A stretch of DNA of 64,000 nucleotides. Origin: Cyanobacteriota bacterium SRBZ.bins.94.201705. Lineage in GTDB: Bacteria > Cyanobacteriota > Cyanobacteriia > Cyanobacteriales > Cyanobacteriaceae. Positions 17,811 to 27,442 of this stretch are shown here, in pieces (position 1 is the stretch's first letter; the number at the start of each line of letters is the position of its first letter). The position numbers and the translations under genes are program-made. Location: assembly GCA_030549855.1 (NCBI GenBank), contig JAUQQP010000044.1, forward strand, positions 246,196 through 310,195. Reading direction: 5' to 3'. The notes below the pieces were generated by a model, which worked only from the letters and a program-made list of their open reading frames with translations, was not told where the DNA came from and searched no databases.

Positions 17811-17839
17811 ATTATTGGCTAACACCTATGATATGTCAA
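17811..17839 (-). promoter_or_regulatory. Promoter of the CBS-pstCA-pstB operon
   Basis: Read on the minus strand: TTGACA (17839-17834), a 17-bp spacer, then AATAAT (17816-17811), a close match to a sigma-70 promoter. The start codon of the CBS gene lies 24 bp downstream of the -10. The Pho box begins 18 bp upstream of the -35 and could activate or modulate this promoter as well as pstS. Confidence 0.6.
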
Positions 17840-17856
17840 CATTTTTTCTTCCAGAT

Positions 17857-17911
17857 TTTAATCTTAACTTAAACTTTTCTTAAAGAAAAAATAACTAAAC
17901 AAGGGTATATT
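17857..17911 (+). promoter_or_regulatory. Pho box and -10 element of pstS
   Basis: Three 8-bp repeats, TTTAATCT, CTTAAACT and CTTAAAGA (17857-17864, 17868-17875, 17879-17886), are each separated by 3 bp, giving the 11-bp period of a cyanobacterial Pho box recognised by the PhoB-type regulator SphR. A -10 box, TATATT, lies at 17906-17911, with 19 bp between the last repeat and it, so the box takes the place of a -35. This predicts induction of pstS under phosphate limitation. Confidence 0.75.
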
Positions 17912-17968
17912 CTAGCAGGGGGAAATAAACAGACAAATTATAACTAAATTAGCAAGGAGGAAACAAAC

Positions 17969-18994
17969 ATGAAAAGAAAAATTGGCAGAGGCATAGCAAC
18001 AATATTAGCTTTACTGGGATTGACGGCTTGTGGAGGTGGTACTGGACAGCAAGGGACAGGAGAGGGTGGCTCTTTGAGTGGTAGCATAACTATAGACGGA
18101 TCTAGTACAGTTGCCCCCATTACCGAGGCTATGGCGGAGGAGTTTCAAAAACAACAAAAGCAGGTGCAGATTGCTATTGGGGTATCAGGTACTGGTGGTG
18201 GCTTTAAGAAGTTTTGTGGGGGGGAAACGGATATTTCCAATGCCTCTCGTCCCATCAAACCAGAGGAGATGCAGAAGTGTCAGGAAAACGGTATAGAATT
18301 TGTGGAACTGCCCGTAGCCTATGATGCTATTTCCGTAGTGGTAAATCCCCAAAATGACTGGGTTAGCTGCCTTAAGGTGGAGGAGTTGAAGAAGATATGG
18401 GAGCCAGAGGCCCAGGGGAAAATAACTAAGTGGAAACAAGTAAATGACAAATTCCCTGATGAGCCTTTGAATTTGTACGGCCCAGGCACAGACTCTGGTA
18501 CCTTTGACTACTTTACAGAGGCCATTGTGGGCGAGGCGGATAAGAGTAGAGGGGATTATACTGCCAGTGAGGATGACAATGTGATAGTCCAGGGAGTAGC
18601 CAATGACAAGGGGGCATTGGGGTACTTTGGGCTGGCTTACCTGGAGGAGAATATAGACAAGGTGAAACCGGTGGCTATAGATGACGGTGATCCTAAAAAT
18701 GGGGAGGGATGTATTGAACCAAATGTTACAACTGTAGAAGACGGGACCTATCAGCCCCTATCTCGTCCACTGTTTATCTACGTGAAAAAGGAGTCTTTGA
18801 ATCGTCCTGAGGTGAAGGCTTTCGTGGAGTTTTATCTACAAAAAGAAAATAAACCCCTCGTCAACAAGGTGGGATATGTTCACCTACCCGATACGGTCTA
18901 TGATAAGGTACAGGCCCGTTTCAAGGAACAAAAGACTGGTACTGTGTTTACCAAGGGGTCAGCTAAGGGGGTGAAACTGGAGTCTGTGTTATAA
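17969..18994 (+). CDS. pstS: Phosphate-binding lipoprotein PstS
   Basis: A 341-residue periplasmic phosphate-binding protein. The signal peptide ends in the lipobox LTAC, so Cys21 should be lipid-anchored. The mature part starts with the family landmark [15 protein letters not shown], followed by [10 protein letters not shown] and the [12 protein letters not shown] segment, whose Ser, Thr and Asp residues bind phosphate. AGGAGG precedes the ATG. The gene diverges from the CBS-pstCA-pstB operon and has a Pho box upstream. Confidence 0.95.
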   Translation: MKRKIGRGIATILALLGLTACGGGTGQQGTGEGGSLSGSITIDGSSTVAPITEAMAEEFQKQQKQVQIAIGVSGTGGGFKKFCGGETDISNASRPIKPEEMQKCQENGIEFVELPVAYDAISVVVNPQNDWVSCLKVEELKKIWEPEAQGKITKWKQVNDKFPDEPLNLYGPGTDSGTFDYFTEAIVGEADKSRGDYTASEDDNVIVQGVANDKGALGYFGLAYLEENIDKVKPVAIDDGDPKNGEGCIEPNVTTVEDGTYQPLSRPLFIYVKKESLNRPEVKAFVEFYLQKENKPLVNKVGYVHLPDTVYDKVQARFKEQKTGTVFTKGSAKGVKLESVL

Positions 18995-19032
18995 GTGTAT
19001 CTTCATAGGTTCTAGAGAAAAAAAAAGAAGGT

Positions 19033-19072
19033 GTATAAATAGCTACAAAATTTTGGGAAGGGGTTGTATAGG
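19033..19072 (+). promoter_or_regulatory. NtcA-type promoter of glnA
   Basis: A perfect NtcA box GTA-N8-TAC is found at 19033-19046, and a -10-like TATAGG at 19067-19072, 20 bp further on. This is close to the class II NtcA-activated promoter spacing known for cyanobacterial glnA genes (usually 20-23 bp). It predicts activation under nitrogen limitation, responsive to 2-oxoglutarate. Confidence 0.75.
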
Positions 19073-19131
19073 ATGATAGGTTTGAACAGAAAAACAACAG
19101 ACAGTAAGAGTAGTAAAGGAGAAGAAGATTA

Positions 19132-20562
19132 ATGCCATCAACGCCACAGACACCACAGGACGTGCTGAAACTGATACAGGAGAGGGATATTAAGATTATC
19201 GATCTGAAGTTTATTGACTTGCCGGGGACATGGCAACACTGTTCCTTCTACAGCAGCCAACTGGACGAGTCTTCTTTTGAGGATGGGGTACCCTTTGATG
19301 GTTCCAGCATTCGTGGGTGGAAGGCCATCAACGAGTCGGACATGTGTATGGTACCTGATCCGACTACTGCCTGGATTGATCCCTTCTGCAAAGAGCCTAC
19401 TCTCAGTATGATTTGTAGTATAAAAGAACCACGGACTGGAGAGTGGTATTCTAGAGACCCTCGTAGTATTGCCAAAAAGGCGGTGGAATACCTAAAGAGT
19501 ACGGGGATAGCGGATACTGCTTATTTTGGCCCCGAGGCGGAGTTTTTTGTGTTTGACGATGTACGGTTTGACCAGACGGAGAATAAGGGTTACTATTACG
19601 TAGACAGTATTGAGGGGCGTTGGAATTCTGGTAGAGAGGAGGAGGGAGGCAACCTGGGATATAAACCCAATTACAAACAGGGCTATTTCCCGGTTTCTCC
19701 CAGCGACACTTTGCAGGACATGCGCACGGAGATGCTGTTGACCATGGCGGAGTGCGGTGTGCCTGTAGAAAAACACCACCACGAGGTAGCCACGGGGGGG
19801 CAATGCGAGTTGGGTTTCCGTTTTGCTACCTTGGTGAAGGCGGCTGACTATCTGATGACCTACAAATATGTAGTCAAGAATGTAGCAAGGAAATACGGGA
19901 AGACGGCCACCTTCATGCCCAAACCCCTGTTTAACGACAATGGGTCAGGGATGCACACTCACCAGTCTCTTTGGAAGGATGGCCAGCCTCTATTTTGGGG
20001 TGATGGCTATGCCAATTTGAGTAAACTTGCCCTTCACTACATTGGTGGTATTTTAAAACACGCTCCTGCTATTTTGGCCTTCAGCAACCCCACCACCAAC
20101 TCTTATAAACGCCTTGTCCCCGGTTTTGAGGCTCCTGTCAATCTTGCCTATTCTCAGGGCAATCGTTCTGCTTCCATTCGTATTCCTCTCTCTGGTCCCA
20201 ATCCCAAGGCCAAGCGGATTGAATTCCGTTGTCCTGATGCCAGTTGCAATCCTTACCTCGCCTTTGCCGCTATGCTTTGTGCTGGCATTGATGGCATCAA
20301 GAATGAAATTGATCCGGGTGAGCCTTTGGATGTAGACATTTACGACCTTTCTCCTGAGGAGTTGAGCAAAATCCCCTCCACTCCTGGTTCCCTAGAACAG
20401 GCTTTAGAGGCTTTGGAGGAGGATCATGAATTTCTGACTGCTGGTGGCGTCTTCACCGAGGAATTTATCCAAAACTGGATCGAATACAAACTAGACAACG
20501 AAGTCAACCCCATGCGCCTTCGTCCCCATCCCTACGAGTTTGCCCTTTATTACGACGTCTAG
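19132..20562 (+). CDS. glnA: Glutamine synthetase type I
   Basis: A 476-residue GSI enzyme, the main ammonium-assimilating enzyme; it forms glutamine from glutamate, ammonium and ATP in the cytoplasm as a dodecamer. Landmarks are [19 protein letters not shown], the ATP-binding and catalytic block [28 protein letters not shown] and the C-terminal tail. An AAGGAGA ribosome-binding site precedes the ATG. The gene is monocistronic: an NtcA promoter is upstream and an intrinsic terminator follows directly. In cyanobacteria this enzyme is usually inhibited by the small proteins GifA and GifB; no gif gene lies in this window. Confidence 0.98.
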   Translation: MPSTPQTPQDVLKLIQERDIKIIDLKFIDLPGTWQHCSFYSSQLDESSFEDGVPFDGSSIRGWKAINESDMCMVPDPTTAWIDPFCKEPTLSMICSIKEPRTGEWYSRDPRSIAKKAVEYLKSTGIADTAYFGPEAEFFVFDDVRFDQTENKGYYYVDSIEGRWNSGREEEGGNLGYKPNYKQGYFPVSPSDTLQDMRTEMLLTMAECGVPVEKHHHEVATGGQCELGFRFATLVKAADYLMTYKYVVKNVARKYGKTATFMPKPLFNDNGSGMHTHQSLWKDGQPLFWGDGYANLSKLALHYIGGILKHAPAILAFSNPTTNSYKRLVPGFEAPVNLAYSQGNRSASIRIPLSGPNPKAKRIEFRCPDASCNPYLAFAAMLCAGIDGIKNEIDPGEPLDVDIYDLSPEELSKIPSTPGSLEQALEALEEDHEFLTAGGVFTEEFIQNWIEYKLDNEVNPMRLRPHPYEFALYYDV

Positions 20563-20581
20563 TTTCTTCTAACTGTTTGTT

Positions 20582-20614
20582 GGCACGGCTCTTTCCTTGC
20601 TGTGCCCCCTTTTT
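20582..20614 (+). terminator. Intrinsic terminator of glnA
   Basis: GGCACGGC (20582-20589) pairs with GCTGTGCC (20599-20606), an 8-bp stem with one G-T pair and a 9-nt loop, followed by CCC and five T residues (20610-20614). It begins 20 bp after the glnA stop codon. Confidence 0.75.
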
Positions 20615-20620
20615 GCTATT

Positions 20621-20678
20621 TATTTTCATCTAAAAAATGCGCAGCCCAAATGTCTTGGTAGTCTCTCCACCTACCGCC
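20621..20678 (+). repeat. 58-bp hairpin repeat, copy 1 (behind glnA)
   Basis: This 58-bp element aligns without gaps to 22220-22277, with about 49 of 58 positions identical. Both copies contain AAAAAATGCGC, then GCCCA, and end in a hairpin GGTAG-loop-CTACC followed by GCC. The loop bases differ between the copies while the stem is identical, which suggests that structure is conserved. This copy sits just after the glnA terminator. Confidence 0.8.
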
Positions 20679-20848
20679 GGTCACCCCAACCCCATTCTAG
20701 CACGGCCGCCCCGCAGGGTGGGAAAATTTGATACAAAAATTAATAGAAGGGAAAAAAGGAGGGTATAATCATAAACCCGTACTGATGCCGGAAGGGTCAA
20801 AAACTGGTATCTTAACTGAAGAAAATTTAAAGGACATTCAGTAAGACA

Positions 20849-21568
20849 ATGTACCAGAGAATATTACTAAAATTGAGTGGGGAAGCCCTAATGGGGGATT
20901 TGGGGTATGGTATAGATCCCAAAGTAGTAGCACAAGTGGCAGAGGAGATAGCCCAGGTGGTAAGGGAGAATGTGCAGGTAGCGATAGTGGTGGGAGGAGG
21001 GAACATTTTTAGAGGGGTACAGGCGGCAGCAGCGGGGATGGACAGGGCTACAGCGGATTACGTGGGGATGATTGCCACGGTAATGAATGCGATGACACTA
21101 CAAGACGCCCTGGAGAGGATAAATATTCCTACTAGGGTACAAACGGCCATCGCCATGCAGGAGGTGGCTGAGCCTTATATTAGAAGGAAGGCTATTAGAC
21201 ACCTGGAATTGGGTAGGGTGGTTATTTTTGGGGCCGGTTCTGGTAATCCGTTTTTCACCACTGATACTACTGCTGCTCTTAGGGCTGCCGAGATTGATGC
21301 TCAAGTAATATTTAAAGCCACAAAAGTAGATGGGGTATATGACTCAGATCCAATGAAAAATCCCAATGCCCGTAGATATGAGACTTTGCATTATAATGAT
21401 GTTTTGACTAAGGATTTAAAGGTAATGGACTGGACTGCCATTACCCTTTGTAAGGAGAATAACATCCCTATAGTGGTATTTAATCTTTTCCAACGTGGTA
21501 ATATTATCCGAGCAGTAAGAGGCGAAAAAGTTGGAACTATAGTAGGAGGTTTCTGTGAAAATAACTGA
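20849..21568 (+). CDS. pyrH: UMP kinase
   Basis: A 239-residue hexameric bacterial UMP kinase of the amino-acid kinase fold, which makes UDP from UMP and ATP. Landmarks are [21 protein letters not shown], the [14 protein letters not shown] segment, and [20 protein letters not shown]. The length is standard. A -10-like TATAAT lies at 20764-20769, but no clear -35 is seen. The gene overlaps frr by 14 bp; the pair is a conserved bacterial arrangement. Confidence 0.97.
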   Translation: MYQRILLKLSGEALMGDLGYGIDPKVVAQVAEEIAQVVRENVQVAIVVGGGNIFRGVQAAAAGMDRATADYVGMIATVMNAMTLQDALERINIPTRVQTAIAMQEVAEPYIRRKAIRHLELGRVVIFGAGSGNPFFTTDTTAALRAAEIDAQVIFKATKVDGVYDSDPMKNPNARRYETLHYNDVLTKDLKVMDWTAITLCKENNIPIVVFNLFQRGNIIRAVRGEKVGTIVGGFCENN

Positions 21569-22106
21569 GGAGATTCAAAATTTAATGCAAAAAAGTGTCG
21601 ATAAGACTCAACAGGACTTGAATACCATCCGTACCGGTCGCGCTAATGCTAGCCTTCTGGATAGGATTATGGTGGACTATTATGGCACGGAAACGCCTTT
21701 GAAGGCACTAGCCAGTATTACTACCCCTGATGCTACTACTCTCCTCATCCAGCCTTACGACAAAAATAGTCTTCCCCAAATCGAAAAGGCCATCTCTACT
21801 TCTGATTTGGGTTTGACTCCCAACAATGATGGCCAGGTTATCCGTTTGAATATCCCTCCTCTTACCACCGAACGTCGTAAGGAGTTTGTCAAAATTGCTG
21901 CTAAGTATGCCGAGGAGGGAAGGGTTGCTATCCGGAATATCCGCCGTGACGCTATCGACAAAGTCCGTAAACAGGAGAAAAATGGCGAAATCTCCGAAGA
22001 CGAGTCTCGCGCCTTGCAGGAGGAAATTCAAAAAATCACTGACAAGTATATTGCTAAAATTGACGAACTCTTAAAACAAAAAGAAAAGGAGTTAACTACT
22101 GTTTAG
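21555..22106 (+). CDS. frr: Ribosome recycling factor
   Basis: A 183-residue ribosome recycling factor, which with EF-G splits post-termination ribosomes. It shows the family start ([19 protein letters not shown]), the central YYGTETPL block and the charged C-terminal helix. It starts with GTG at 21555, inside the last codons of pyrH, so translational coupling is likely. Its length matches the family norm. Confidence 0.97.
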   Translation: MKITEEIQNLMQKSVDKTQQDLNTIRTGRANASLLDRIMVDYYGTETPLKALASITTPDATTLLIQPYDKNSLPQIEKAISTSDLGLTPNNDGQVIRLNIPPLTTERRKEFVKIAAKYAEEGRVAIRNIRRDAIDKVRKQEKNGEISEDESRALQEEIQKITDKYIAKIDELLKQKEKELTTV

Positions 22107-22219
22107 TCTTCCCCTTCTCTCCCATAGCCTAGTTTCCTCTCCCTTGTTTCATCCTTCGCCCCTCCCCCCTCCTCTCTTCTCAACTACTTCTCTCTATCTT
22201 TACCCACTCTATCTACATT

Positions 22220-22277
22220 TATTCTCATATAAAAAATGCGCTGCCCAGATGTTTTGGTAGTACCTTCGCCTACCGCC
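22220..22277 (+). repeat. 58-bp hairpin repeat, copy 2 (behind frr)
   Basis: The second copy of the element at 20621-20678, in the same orientation and again behind a plus-strand gene, here 114 bp after the frr stop codon. Differences cluster in the hairpin loop; GGTAG and CTACC are unchanged. Downstream, a GC-rich pyrimidine stretch continues to the convergent SDR gene. Confidence 0.8.
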
Positions 22278-22343
22278 CTCTTGTGATATTATAGCGCCCC
22301 CCGCCCCGTTTTGTCAAGGGGGACTTTTAAAGAAAGGAGGTTT

Positions 22344-23042
22344 TTAGGCTTTGCCGTAGACGGGGATGGAGGCGCCACGGATGTCTCTGGCGGCTTCACT
22401 GGCGAGGAAACAAATAACTTCACTGAGGGATTGGGGGGAAACCCAGTTGTCATCATAGCCCATGGCCTCCCGGTTTTTGGGGGTGTCAATGATGCTGGGA
22501 AGGACAGTATTGGCGGTGATGTCTAAATGTTTGGCTTTTGTCTCCTCAGCAATGGTGGCAATGAGATGACAAACCCCGGCTTTGGCGGCACCATAGGCAG
22601 AGAGTTGGGGGGTGGGAGAAAGAGCAGCACGAGAAGCTACAGCGACAATACGACCATAACCAGTCTGTTTCATCTTGGGAAGGCAGTATTTAGTAACAAG
22701 AAAGGTGGAATGGAGGTTGAGGTTAAACATGTGTTGCCACTGTTGGAAGCTGAAGTCTTCTACATAACCCATGTCAAAACCCCCCACCAGGTGAATTAAT
22801 ACGTCTACCTGGGGCATTTGGGCAACCATGGTTTTAACTTGGTTTTCGTCAGTGACATCACAGGCAACCGGTTTTAGTCTAGACATGTCTGAGGGGGTTA
22901 GACTTTTTTGGAGGAGGGAGAGGGATTCTTCCTGACGATAGGTTATTGTCACCTGCCGGGGGTTTCTCTTTAAGACGGCTTTAGTCACTGCTACCCCCAA
23001 ACCCCCAGTGGCGCCAGTAATCAACACAAATTTGTCCTCCAT
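22344..23042 (-). CDS. Short-chain dehydrogenase/reductase
   Basis: A 232-residue classical SDR enzyme. The NAD(P)-binding motif TGATGGLG opens the protein, HLVGG stands at the NNAG position, and the active site shows Ser in VASRAALSP with YGAAK as the YxxxK pair. The substrate cannot be predicted. The protein ends in GASIPVYGKA, the usual SDR C-terminal region. It is convergent with frr, and the next gene upstream (ppsA) is divergent. Its own ribosome-binding site is weak. Confidence 0.88.
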   Translation of the reverse strand: MEDKFVLITGATGGLGVAVTKAVLKRNPRQVTITYRQEESLSLLQKSLTPSDMSRLKPVACDVTDENQVKTMVAQMPQVDVLIHLVGGFDMGYVEDFSFQQWQHMFNLNLHSTFLVTKYCLPKMKQTGYGRIVAVASRAALSPTPQLSAYGAAKAGVCHLIATIAEETKAKHLDITANTVLPSIIDTPKNREAMGYDDNWVSPQSLSEVICFLASEAARDIRGASIPVYGKA

Positions 23043-23527
23043 AATGGCTTCTTTTTGATTTGAGATTTTATCCTGGAATTGTAGTTAATCCTATATTATA
23101 GGCGTCCAAGAAAAAAGTGGAGCACCTTATTTTGGGCCCAAGAGAGAGAATTTGGACAAGAAGTGCCAAAATAGCAATAACAAAACCCGGAAATGTCAGG
23201 AAAATATAAACAGGGTGCAAACAGGGATTTCTCAGAAGAAGAAAACTATGTGAAAGTATGTATAAGGGCATTTTGACGGAGTAGGCCCACTAATTTAATA
23301 CTGGGAAAAATGAAATAAATTAAATATTTGTAGCGGGATGTAAAGAAAAATTTGGCAGAAGCGCAAAAAAAAGAGGTAAAGGTGTTATAATGAAGAAGGT
23401 GTCAGGGATTGATAACCAGAAAAAGGAAAAAAATTAAACAAAAATTAATGATTGGGAGGGGAAAGAATAAGTACAATGTAGTCAGAAGGGCAAGGAAATA
23501 GCAAAAGAACAAAAGGAGATAGAAAGT
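23043..23527 (+). promoter_or_regulatory. Divergent intergenic region with candidate ppsA promoter
   Basis: 485 bp between the SDR gene and ppsA. A good promoter pair on the plus strand is TTGACG (23273-23278), 17 bp, TAATAC (23296-23301). It would give a leader of about 220 nt for ppsA. A TATAAT at 23386-23391 lacks a matching -35. AAGGAG precedes the ppsA ATG. I see no gene or known riboswitch here. Confidence 0.45.
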
Positions 23528-26032
23528 ATGGTAAGTGTAGCACCAGAACAAGTAAAAGAACCACAAAAAAGCGAAAAATTCGTACTGTGGTTTGAAGAGG
23601 TGGGCATAGAAGACATACCCCTAGTAGGGGGAAAAAATGCTTCCCTAGGGGAGATGATTCGACAGTTGAGCCCAAAAGGAGTAAATGTACCTAGTGGGTT
23701 TGCAACCACCGCCTATGCCTATCGCTACTTTATCGAAAAGGCGGGGTTGGAAGAGAAACTGCGTAAGATTTTTGAAGACTTGGATGTGGAAGATTTGCAA
23801 AACCTCCAAGAAAGAGGTAAGCAGGCAAGGGCATTGATTCTAAACACTCCCTTTCCCAAGGAGTTGGAATTGGCAATCTCCCAAGCCTATTTTAAACTGT
23901 GTGAACGCTACGGGGCAAACCCGAAACTGTGTGAGAGAATGGATGATCCGGAAAAATGTAGGGAGTACAGCTATGACACAGATGTAGCGGTAAGGTCAAG
24001 TGCAACGGCAGAAGACTTGCCAGATGCCAGTTTCGCCGGGCAACAGGAAACCTATTTGAATGTACACGGGGTAAAAAACGTTTTGGAAGCCTGTCACAAG
24101 TGTTTTGCCTCCATTTTCACCGATAGGGCAATATCCTACCGCACCGTGAAGGGATTTGACCATTTCCAAGTAGCCTTGTCGGTGGGGGTACAGAAAATGG
24201 TACGCTCTGACTTAGCCTCTTCCGGGGTAATGTTTAGTATTGATACGGAGACAGGCTTCAAAAATGCGGTGTTTATCACTGCCGCCTACGGGTTAGGGGA
24301 AAACGTAGTACAAGGGGCGGTAAACCCGGATGAGTATTTCGTATTCAAACCCACCCTGAAACAGGGATACCGGCCGATTTTACATAAACGGCTGGGGAGC
24401 AAGGAAATCAAAATGGTGTATGATATAGGGGGACAAAAACAGGTGAAGAACGTCCCTGTGCCCCTCTCGGAAAGACAAAAATATGCCCTCACCGATGATG
24501 AGGTGCTTACCCTGGCGAAATGGGCTTGTATTATAGAAGAACACTACAGTGAAAAAAGAGGACAATACACCCCCATGGACATAGAATGGGCTAAAGACGG
24601 CCTTACCGGGGAGTTGTATATTGTCCAAGCTCGTCCGGAAACTGTACAATCCCAGAAGTCTACCAATGTCCTAAAAGCCTACAAACTCAAGGAAAGGGGT
24701 AATGTCCTTGTAACCGGACGTGCTGTAGGTGAAATGATCGGGCAGGGAAGGGCTCGTGTAATACTGGATGTACACAGGATTGGCGAGTTTAAGGCAGGGG
24801 AGGTATTGGTAACTAACAAGACAGACCCGGATTGGGAGCCTATAATGAAGAAGGCTAGTGCTATTGTCACCAATCAGGGGGGACGTACCTGTCATGCCGC
24901 CATTATTGCTAGGGAGTTGGGCATTCCGGCTATTGTAGGTTGCGGTAATGCTACAGGAGTAATTAAGACGGGACAAGACATAACGGTATGTTGTGCGGAA
25001 GGGGAAGAAGGGAAGGTATACGAGGGGTTGTTGCCGTTTGAGATTGAGGAGACTCCCCTGGACAGCTTGCCCAAGACTCGTACTAAGATTATGATGAATG
25101 TGGGCAATCCGGAGGAGGCTTTCAAGCTGGCGTCTATACCCTGTGATGGGGTAGGGTTAGCCCGTTTAGAGTTTATCATTGCCAATCACATCAAGGCGCA
25201 CCCCTTAGCCTTAATGAAATTTGACCAGTTGAAGGATGAGGCAGCCAAGGAGGAAATCGCCAAGTTAACTGTTGGTTATGATAACAAAGCGGACTTCTTT
25301 GTAGACCAGTTGGCACAGGGGATTGGCACAATTGCGGCGGCTTTCTATCCCAATCCGGTGATTGTGAGGATGTCTGACTTTAAGTCCAATGAGTATGCTA
25401 ACCTGTTAGGGGGTGCAGAATTTGAGCCCAAGGAAGAAAACCCGATGATTGGTTGGCGTGGTGCTTCTCGTTATTATGATGAGAAGTATCGTGACGCCTT
25501 TGGGCTAGAATGTAAAGCCTTGAAACGGGTGCGTGACGAGATGGGATTAACCAATGTGATTCCCATGATTCCCTTCTGTCGCACACCTTATGAAGGGCGT
25601 CGGGTATTAGAGGAGATGGAAAAACATGGCCTCAAGCGGGGTGAAAATGGGCTACAAGTATATGTGATGTGTGAGATTCCCAGTAATGTCATCCTAGCCG
25701 ACGAGTTTAGTGAGGTGTTTGACGGTTTCTCCATTGGCTCAAACGACTTAACTCAGTTAACCTTAGGATTAGACAGGGATTCTTCACTGGTAGCACATAT
25801 TTTCGACGAACGTAATGAGGCTGTCAAGGAAATGGTGCGGATGGTGATAGAAAAAGCCAAACGCAACAATCGTAAAATAGGTATTTGTGGACAGGCGCCC
25901 AGTGACTATCCCGAATTTGCCCGTTTCCTAGTAGAATTGGGTATTGATTCTATCAGCTTAAACCCCGATTCTGTACTGAAAACCCTTTTAGACATTGCCA
26001 AATTAGAGGAAAGACTGGCTGCCAAACAGTAG
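23528..26032 (+). CDS. ppsA: Phosphoenolpyruvate synthase
   Basis: An 834-residue PEP synthase (pyruvate, water dikinase), which turns pyruvate and ATP into PEP, AMP and phosphate. The domains are an N-terminal ATP-grasp domain (FEEVGIEDIPLVGGKNASLGEM, VAVRSSATAEDLPDASFAGQQET), a central phospho-histidine domain with GGRTCHAAIIARELG and the phosphorylated His456, and a C-terminal PEP-binding barrel (VMCEIPSN, GSNDLTQLTLGLDRDS). It is slightly longer than E. coli PpsA (792). It allows gluconeogenic carbon flow and perhaps a pyruvate-PEP cycle. Confidence 0.96.
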   Translation: MVSVAPEQVKEPQKSEKFVLWFEEVGIEDIPLVGGKNASLGEMIRQLSPKGVNVPSGFATTAYAYRYFIEKAGLEEKLRKIFEDLDVEDLQNLQERGKQARALILNTPFPKELELAISQAYFKLCERYGANPKLCERMDDPEKCREYSYDTDVAVRSSATAEDLPDASFAGQQETYLNVHGVKNVLEACHKCFASIFTDRAISYRTVKGFDHFQVALSVGVQKMVRSDLASSGVMFSIDTETGFKNAVFITAAYGLGENVVQGAVNPDEYFVFKPTLKQGYRPILHKRLGSKEIKMVYDIGGQKQVKNVPVPLSERQKYALTDDEVLTLAKWACIIEEHYSEKRGQYTPMDIEWAKDGLTGELYIVQARPETVQSQKSTNVLKAYKLKERGNVLVTGRAVGEMIGQGRARVILDVHRIGEFKAGEVLVTNKTDPDWEPIMKKASAIVTNQGGRTCHAAIIARELGIPAIVGCGNATGVIKTGQDITVCCAEGEEGKVYEGLLPFEIEETPLDSLPKTRTKIMMNVGNPEEAFKLASIPCDGVGLARLEFIIANHIKAHPLALMKFDQLKDEAAKEEIAKLTVGYDNKADFFVDQLAQGIGTIAAAFYPNPVIVRMSDFKSNEYANLLGGAEFEPKEENPMIGWRGASRYYDEKYRDAFGLECKALKRVRDEMGLTNVIPMIPFCRTPYEGRRVLEEMEKHGLKRGENGLQVYVMCEIPSNVILADEFSEVFDGFSIGSNDLTQLTLGLDRDSSLVAHIFDERNEAVKEMVRMVIEKAKRNNRKIGICGQAPSDYPEFARFLVELGIDSISLNPDSVLKTLLDIAKLEERLAAKQ

Positions 26033-26149
26033 TAAACCACAACAGATGACAGACTAGTGGGGGGTGAGTGGGGGTGTATCGTTATTTGCCCCTACCATTC
26101 CCCCGAGAGACAGGCTTTTCCCTCTATGGGGGAGACGCCCTTTTCCCTA

Positions 26150-27073
26150 CTAAATGTTATACTTCTTGCAGTACTTATGGGCTCTCACTTGTAGTTCTTT
26201 GTATGCTTGTATATCGTTGAACTGATAACCCTGTGTTTTCATGGAATAGTATACGGCTGCAACCAAAGCGGTAAATCTGCTTGTCTTGATGTAGGAGTCT
26301 TCTTGGGAGAAGGGGGTTATTATAGACTTCTTTTCGGAGACAAGGGGGGGGTAGGGATAAGAGAGTGGTGGATATTATTTCTGAGGGGTTTATTTTATCC
26401 TTCTGCTGCCCATAAACCTCACCTACTCTCCAGATGTTTAGGGAAGACAATAAGGGATAGTAAAATAAACCAGTAGGTAAATTTATCAAGCTAATAGCAC
26501 TTTGTATTATCTTAAATTCTATTCTTTCTAGTAGTACCTCATGGGGGGTAATGGCTTTGAATAAACGTTTTGCCGAGAAGTTTTTTATGTTAGTCTGGAA
26601 TAGAGCCTCTTGTGTAACGGTGGCAAATTTTTCGTAGATTTTTGGAGTTATTTTTGGCAAAAGCAAGTCTAAAATCTTATTTTCCAAAAAGGGTATTATT
26701 GGGAAGATAACAAATTCTTTTGCCACACTGGCCACCCTTCCTGGCAAAGTGTTAGAAGTGGAGAATATTATGTCTGCGATTTTCTCTCCGAATCAAGGGA
26801 ATTGTTTTGGTTGTTGATAAGGGATAACAGGGAATCGGCTATTTGTTGTTGTAAGAAATAAATTACTTCTCCTGCTATAATCCTACTGGCGGATAACAGT
26901 ATGTCCTTAAATTTAGCCTCAATCTCCTGTTTATACTTCTCTATTTCATCAAGGAAGGATAATAAATCATCGAAAGACTGCAATAAGGGGGGAGGGAATT
27001 CAATAGTCTCATGTTTACCCTTCTCTGTTTCCTCTCCTATGGTAAGAGGGGAAAAGGGATTCAATAGTCTCAT
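26150..27073 (-). pseudogene. Decayed or frameshifted hypothetical gene
   Basis: Three minus-strand pieces look like one broken coding sequence. The first (27073-26768) encodes a helical segment, DDLLSFLDEIEKYKQEIEAK. The reading then shifts near 26790 into a frame running through FGEKIADIIF, TLPGRVASVAKEF and FLENKILDLLLPKI to about 26440. After about 150 bp of low-complexity sequence with a G8 run (26344-26351) and a TATAGACTT word, a third frame gives a protein-like end, RFTALVAAVYYSMKTQ, DIQAYKELQVRAHKYC, with its stop at 26150. I know no family for it. Two or more separate small genes are the alternative. Confidence 0.5.
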
Positions 27074-27179
27074 GTTTATACTACTCTATTTCCCCTCTTG
27101 TGGTAGAGGGGGAAAGGGATTCAATAATCTCAAACTGGGTAACCCAGATACCAATTTTTCCCTCTTGTGGCATAATGAA
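26999..27179. repeat. Three 60-bp tandem copies of a gene end
   Basis: TTCAATARTCTCA starts copies at 26999, 27060 and 27120, so the period is 60-61 bp. The copy at 27120-27179 is the coding 3' end of the next gene (codons for MPQEGKIGIWVTQFEIIE on the minus strand). The other two are diverged copies of it that no longer code for the same peptide and carry a stop. This is a tandem duplication of a gene end followed by decay. Confidence 0.7.
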
Positions 27180-27362
27180 CACGTGGAGTGGCTTGTCGGC
27201 GAAAGTAGCTACGGCTGTTATTCTACCCGTGACAGTATTCTCCTCAATGGTAGCACGGGCGTTTTTCCCCAGCATGGATGCTGTTTCCGGTTTTGATGCC
27301 AGTTGTGTTTCCATAGCCACAATCATAGCGGGTAGGAGTTTTTCGCCCCAAGTATAACACAA
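27081..27362 (-). CDS. Small conserved-looking hypothetical protein
   Basis: A protein of about 93 residues with a compact sequence: WGEKLLPAMIVAMETQL, GKNARATIEENTVTG, VATFADKPLHVFIMPQEGKIGIWVTQFEIIE. It has no membrane segment or signal peptide, and I do not recognise its family. The start is uncertain: only TTG (27362) or the internal ATG codons near residue 13 are available. The last ~11 residues (SLSPSTTRGEIE) are encoded in the first of two decayed 60-bp duplications of the gene end, so the original protein probably stopped near FEIIE. It is divergent from the pipY-like gene. Confidence 0.6.
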   Translation of the reverse strand: MCYTWGEKLLPAMIVAMETQLASKPETASMLGKNARATIEENTVTGRITAVATFADKPLHVFIMPQEGKIGIWVTQFEIIESLSPSTTRGEIE

Positions 27363-27442
27363 AATTACTGGCCTGTTACCTTGGGAAGAAAACAGGAAAG
27401 GGGGATATGATGATGTAAGGGATACATAAGAGGGAAAAAAAG

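Noticed and set aside
20641-20760. Possible riboswitch upstream of pyrH
   Set aside because: Only the 58-bp repeat and a GC-rich tail are seen; no known ligand-binding core.
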